Positions 8,687 to 11,286 of a stretch of DNA of 11,286 nucleotides are shown piece by piece. The stretch comes from Gonapodya sp. JEL0774. Taxonomy: Eukaryota > Monoblepharomycota > Monoblepharidomycetes > Monoblepharidales > Gonapodyaceae. Both the position numbers and the translations under genes were made by a program. The DNA is taken from NCBI GenBank assembly GCA_027604505.1, contig JADIIX010000057.1, positions 126,971 through 138,256 of the forward strand. Reading direction: 5' to 3'. The notes under the pieces are model-generated. The model searched no databases. It was given only the letters and a program-made list of their open reading frames with translations, and was not told the DNA's origin. Numbering within the stretch: position 1 is the first letter of the stretch; each line of letters begins with the position of its first letter.

Positions 8687-9280
8687 TTTGAACTTGTGGG
8701 GTGTTTTGAAATTCGAGTGGGGTTGGGAAGTAAAACATGGTTTATAAAGGACATACTTGCCCCTCTTTCTTGCCCCTCGGCGGGCGAGGGCCACTCACCA
8801 CAGGCCTGTTTGCCCTCAATTAATCAGCAGCCCACAGGATTGCTTGTGGTGAAGTGCATGAGACCATAGAAACTCATTGATTTTGAGGATGATTGTTTGC
8901 ACTGGAAGAGGTGACTGGGTCAATTACGTCCATACAACCATGGAGCACGTTTGAGCCTCCCCCACGTAAGCGTTTGCTATTAATTTGTACATGATTCCCA
9001 GATTGAAACTAGTGTAACTAAGCACCGAAGAGCTGTCAATGTCTGCTAAGGATACAGGGCATGGGAATGGGAGGATGCGGACGGAGTACGAGGAATCCTT
9101 CGAACAACGGAGTGATTGAAACCATCAAAAAAAGTCGATTTCAATCGATTGATTTTGCAGCTGAGGAATGAATGGAAATACCGACGGAAAGTCGCCCGAA
9201 AATCGTCTCCGGCGTTCTTGCCAGTTCCACATGAGTCCACCACTCATCAGCACATGCACTTACCCAAACATTCACCAACC
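8687..9280. promoter_or_regulatory. Divergent region between Ro60 and DPCD, probable shared promoter
   Basis: About 594 bp lie between the two head-to-head start codons. The Ro60 side has a TATA-like site. The DPCD side has a possible 5'-UTR intron: donor GTAAGC near 8967 and acceptor TTTTGCAG ending at 9160. A 39-codon upstream frame opens at ATG 9168 and stops at TGA 9285-9287, overlapping the proposed DPCD ATG at 9281. I recognised no Y RNA or tRNA in this stretch. Confidence 0.4.
8741..8746 (-). promoter_or_regulatory. TATA-like box upstream of Ro60
   Basis: The minus strand reads TATAAA here, 55-60 bases upstream of the Ro60 ATG, a distance that would give a short 5' UTR. The same site also reads TATAAA on the plus strand at 8743-8748, so its orientation is ambiguous. 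Confidence 0.35.
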
Positions 9281-11286
9281 ATGCTGACCCCGAAACCGAG
9301 CACATCCCGCGCCGGTGGGACCACACCCATCACGGCGCCAACTCGCAGTGGACCCACTCGGTCTTCGCTTCTCTTGGACCTGGACAAGACCAATCGCCCG
9401 TCGTCGGCGGCGGCCGCTCCGTCGTCTGGAACTACTCCCTTGCCCCCCTTACCTCTGCCTCCGCTCAACCCACAATCCAACGCACAACCATCGACCTCGT
9501 CGAAAAATGATGTGAAAAGATACGCCGCAGTTGTGGACGGTACGGGGTTTGTGGTGATACGGCGCGTTGCACAGTGGGTCTGTCAGCCTCACCTCACCGC
9601 GGACTGCCCGCCCACGCGGGGTCGTACGTGTTTCGTTTTCTAGGAAAACACCGCGTGCACGTTCAATTCCCGGACGGGAGTGAAATGATCGAAGAGTACG
9701 ATACCAAGACGCAGGATCTGATCGGTGAGTGGACCGGGGGATGGTGGTCTGTCGAGCGGGATGGAGGAAGCCGTGAGATGAAGCGGAAGGAAAAAAACCG
9801 GACGGATGAGTATGGCATTCTTGTATGTTGGGGAGGGGGGCTATGTGGTCGACTTTCACGGGACGGACGGATGAACGAGGAGTTTGAGCCCGCGCCTTCG
9901 GCGGGGGAGATGATTGCGCGCCGCCGAAGATGATCCTACCGGCCGTCCCGTCCTGGTCTGTTTCTGTTCGGTATTTGTGACCGAACAGTGTGTGCCCGGA
10001 TCGCATGCGGTGGTATATGTATGCGGACGTGTCTCGCACGTGGGTCGTCGAGATCGGAACCTCGGGCCACTTTACGGGTTCTCCGCCTTGATTCCACACA
10101 TAACATCCATGATCCATGAGCTGAGACATGCAACACAGCCACGGGGGACCACACGGCGACGGTGGGGACACCACCGCCGCACACCAGCGTCACCCACCCT
10201 ATGACCCCCCTCTCTCACACCCCCCACCTCGCCCTTCCCCCTCCCCCCCCCCCCCCACTTCCTCCCCGTCCCGTCCCAGCCCGCCGCGTCCGCCCCGCAC
10301 CCACGCTGGGGCGCCCCCACCCCTGGACCCACGAAGTCGGTCTGTCAAACCCCCCCTCGGGTACCCCCACCACGGCCACGGCCACCCCCACGGACCTGGA
10401 GATCCGCCCCGCCGCGGGATCCACCACCGTGACGAGACGGGACTCGAGGCACTGGTTTGAGTGGAGGGTGGAGGGGGGGCCGGTGGCGGCGGACAAGGGC
10501 AAGGAGGATTTTGTCGTGGAGGTGGATGTGGCGGGGAGGAGGGTGGTAATTAGGGTGAGTGCGGGCGGGGAGGGGGGGATTGGGGGGGTGGGGGGAGAGA
10601 GGATTGGAGGGGGTTGGGATTGAGGGATGTGGGTATGTGAAAGTGAAGGCAGGCCGAGGCATGTTGGAGAGGGGAGGCGTTCCGTAGTGAGACGACGGGG
10701 CCGTGGAGTACCAAGTGGGGGCACACCTCAAGTAGCCGCTGGACCAAACTGGGAGGGGGAGGGGGGAGTGCCGAGGGCGGAGCTTGCCGACGGGACACGG
10801 GGCACGGGACGTCGATCGGCCTGCTACGGCTCCCGACGTGGGGTGTGTGTGGTGCAGCCTACAGACCAGTTTGAGATTTCTTGGTGTCCTGTGACGTGGG
10901 GGGTGTTGCGTGTTGCGTGTTGCGCGGACGGTGGGGTGGGGTTAAGGAGATTCTCGGGTGTCTTGGTGTCGTGGTGCCGGGGGTATCGGGTCTCAACTCT
11001 CACACGTACACGTTGTTCCACACTACTTGCGCGGTTCGGTCCCGTCGATACGTGCCATGTGGTTGTTACCATGCACCACGCACCACGCACCACGCACCAT
11101 GTACCACGCACCACCACCACCACCATCATCACCCCCGCCACACCACCAGACAAAGAGCAAAAAGTGAGTCCATCGCGCGCTCGAACGTATTATCGCGTTT
11201 CTCGTTCCGTGAGTGCTGACCGGGCCACGTCCCTGTCCCCTGTCGCGTCCGCTCGTCCCACTTGGTCCGTTCGTTCTCTCGCCCTT
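9281..11286 (+). CDS. DPCD: DPCD, ciliary protein (deleted in primary ciliary dyskinesia homologue), 3' end outside the window
   Basis: Proposed exons are 9281-9539, 9644-9724, 9989-10077, 10280-10554 and 11150-11163, then beyond the edge. The match to animal DPCD is clear in order. VVDG joins across intron 1 to KHRVHVQFPDGSEMIEEYD, where human has [20 protein letters not shown]. Then come RMRWYMY and TWVVEIG (human RKWRVKS, QWQLEVG), then VTRRDSRHWFEWRV (human FMRKDTKMSFQWRI) and VDVAGRRVVIR. DPCD is a small, HSP20/CS-fold-like protein of about 200 aa, linked to motile cilia and reported to work with the RUVBL1/2 chaperone system. Here about 75 low-complexity residues (Ser/Thr/Pro) precede the conserved start. 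Two in-frame ATGs (9254, 9281) are possible; I prefer 9281 (context CAACC-ATG). Problems: intron 2 has a phase-1 donor (GTGAGT at 9725) but the only usable acceptor (9988) needs phase 2; intron 3 has a poor donor (GTTCTC at 10078) though a long pyrimidine tract precedes its acceptor. Identity is secure; the exact model is not. Confidence 0.85.
10203..10279 (+). other. Long pyrimidine tract at the 3' end of DPCD intron 3, with a C14 run
   Basis: The stretch is almost wholly C and T and ends in CGTCCCAG at 10279, the preferred acceptor for exon 4. It includes 14 consecutive cytosines at 10243-10256. An alternative acceptor in the same phase is GAAG ending at 10336. Homopolymers like this are also prone to length errors in assemblies. 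Confidence 0.6.
10565..10619 (+). other. G-run cluster (G-quadruplex-like) just after the exon 4 donor of DPCD
   Basis: Runs of four to seven guanines separated by 1-3 bases begin 10 bases after the GTGAGT donor at 10555-10560. Four runs of three or more G with short loops satisfy the usual G-quadruplex pattern on the transcribed-like (RNA) strand. A structure here could affect splicing of this intron, but folding is not shown. Confidence 0.55.
10904..10924 (+). repeat. Three tandem copies of TGTTGCG
   Basis: A 7-nt unit is repeated three times without change in DPCD intron 4. No function is apparent. Confidence 0.7.
11074..11125 (+). repeat. CACCACG heptamer repeat passing into CAC/ACC triplets
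   Basis: Three perfect CACCACG units (11074-11094) are followed by CACCATG and TACCACG variants, then a run of ACC triplets. It sits just upstream of the candidate microexon in DPCD intron 4. It looks like a microsatellite. Confidence 0.7.
11150..11163 (+). other. Candidate 14-nt DPCD microexon
   Basis: The 14 bases are bounded by ACCAG on the left and GTGAGT on the right. Joined in phase 0 to exon 4 they encode TKSKK after VVIR, where animal DPCD reads VR followed by TTNKKYYKK. The next exon would have to supply the last base of a codon and lies outside the window. This is part of the DPCD model above. Confidence 0.45.

Noticed and set aside
9116-9253. Extension of the DPCD N-terminus upstream of 9254
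   Set aside because: The frame is open but contains no ATG there; only a TTG could start it, and the sequence does not resemble DPCD.
8687-9280. A Y RNA gene next to Ro60
   Set aside because: Bacterial Ro homologues often have adjacent Y RNAs, so I looked for the paired ends and bulged stem typical of Y RNAs here and in 5627-6384. I found no convincing match by eye; a covariance search would be needed.

Overview
This is nuclear DNA of a eukaryote. Genes are split by spliceosomal introns with strong GTGAGT-type donors and CAG/TAG acceptors, many only 57-104 nt long. The gene content points to an organism that makes a cilium or flagellum: a DPCD protein and an RCK (MAK/ICK/Ime2-type) kinase. 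Together with a TMEM8-like protein, a full-length Ro60, short introns and moderately high GC, this best suits a zoosporic (chytrid-like) fungus. Another flagellated protist is not excluded, because no species marker is visible.

Layout, left to right. (1) 216-838, minus: a two-exon gene for a 187-aa protein with one membrane helix, probably mitochondrial. (2) 1165-1746, plus: an intronless 193-aa multi-pass membrane protein of the TMEM8/DUF3522 (CREST superfamily) type, divergent from gene 1 across about 326 bp. (3) 1747-2640: no secure gene, but a long Met-less open frame at 2110-2721 looks coding and overlaps the 3' end of the next gene. (4) 2641-5626, minus: a four-exon, 745-aa RCK kinase. 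(5) 5627-6384: spacer, holding a short stretch that resembles the kinase's own catalytic-loop exon. (6) 6385-8686, minus: a five-exon, 675-aa Ro60 (TROVE plus vWA) with a new-looking RG/PA-rich N-terminus. (7) 8687-9280: a divergent promoter region. (8) 9281 to the right edge, plus: DPCD, spread over at least five exons, one of them a candidate 14-nt microexon, and incomplete in the window.

Kinase and DPCD probably share a ciliary context. RCK kinases regulate ciliary length and intraflagellar transport, and DPCD is conserved with motile cilia. Ro60 lies between them, in tandem with the kinase and head-to-head with DPCD. No bacterial-style operon logic applies, so co-function is only an inference from families. 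Exon sums close exactly in frame for the two-exon gene, the kinase and Ro60. DPCD has one intron whose phases do not match. No transposon, CRISPR array, rRNA or tRNA was recognised.
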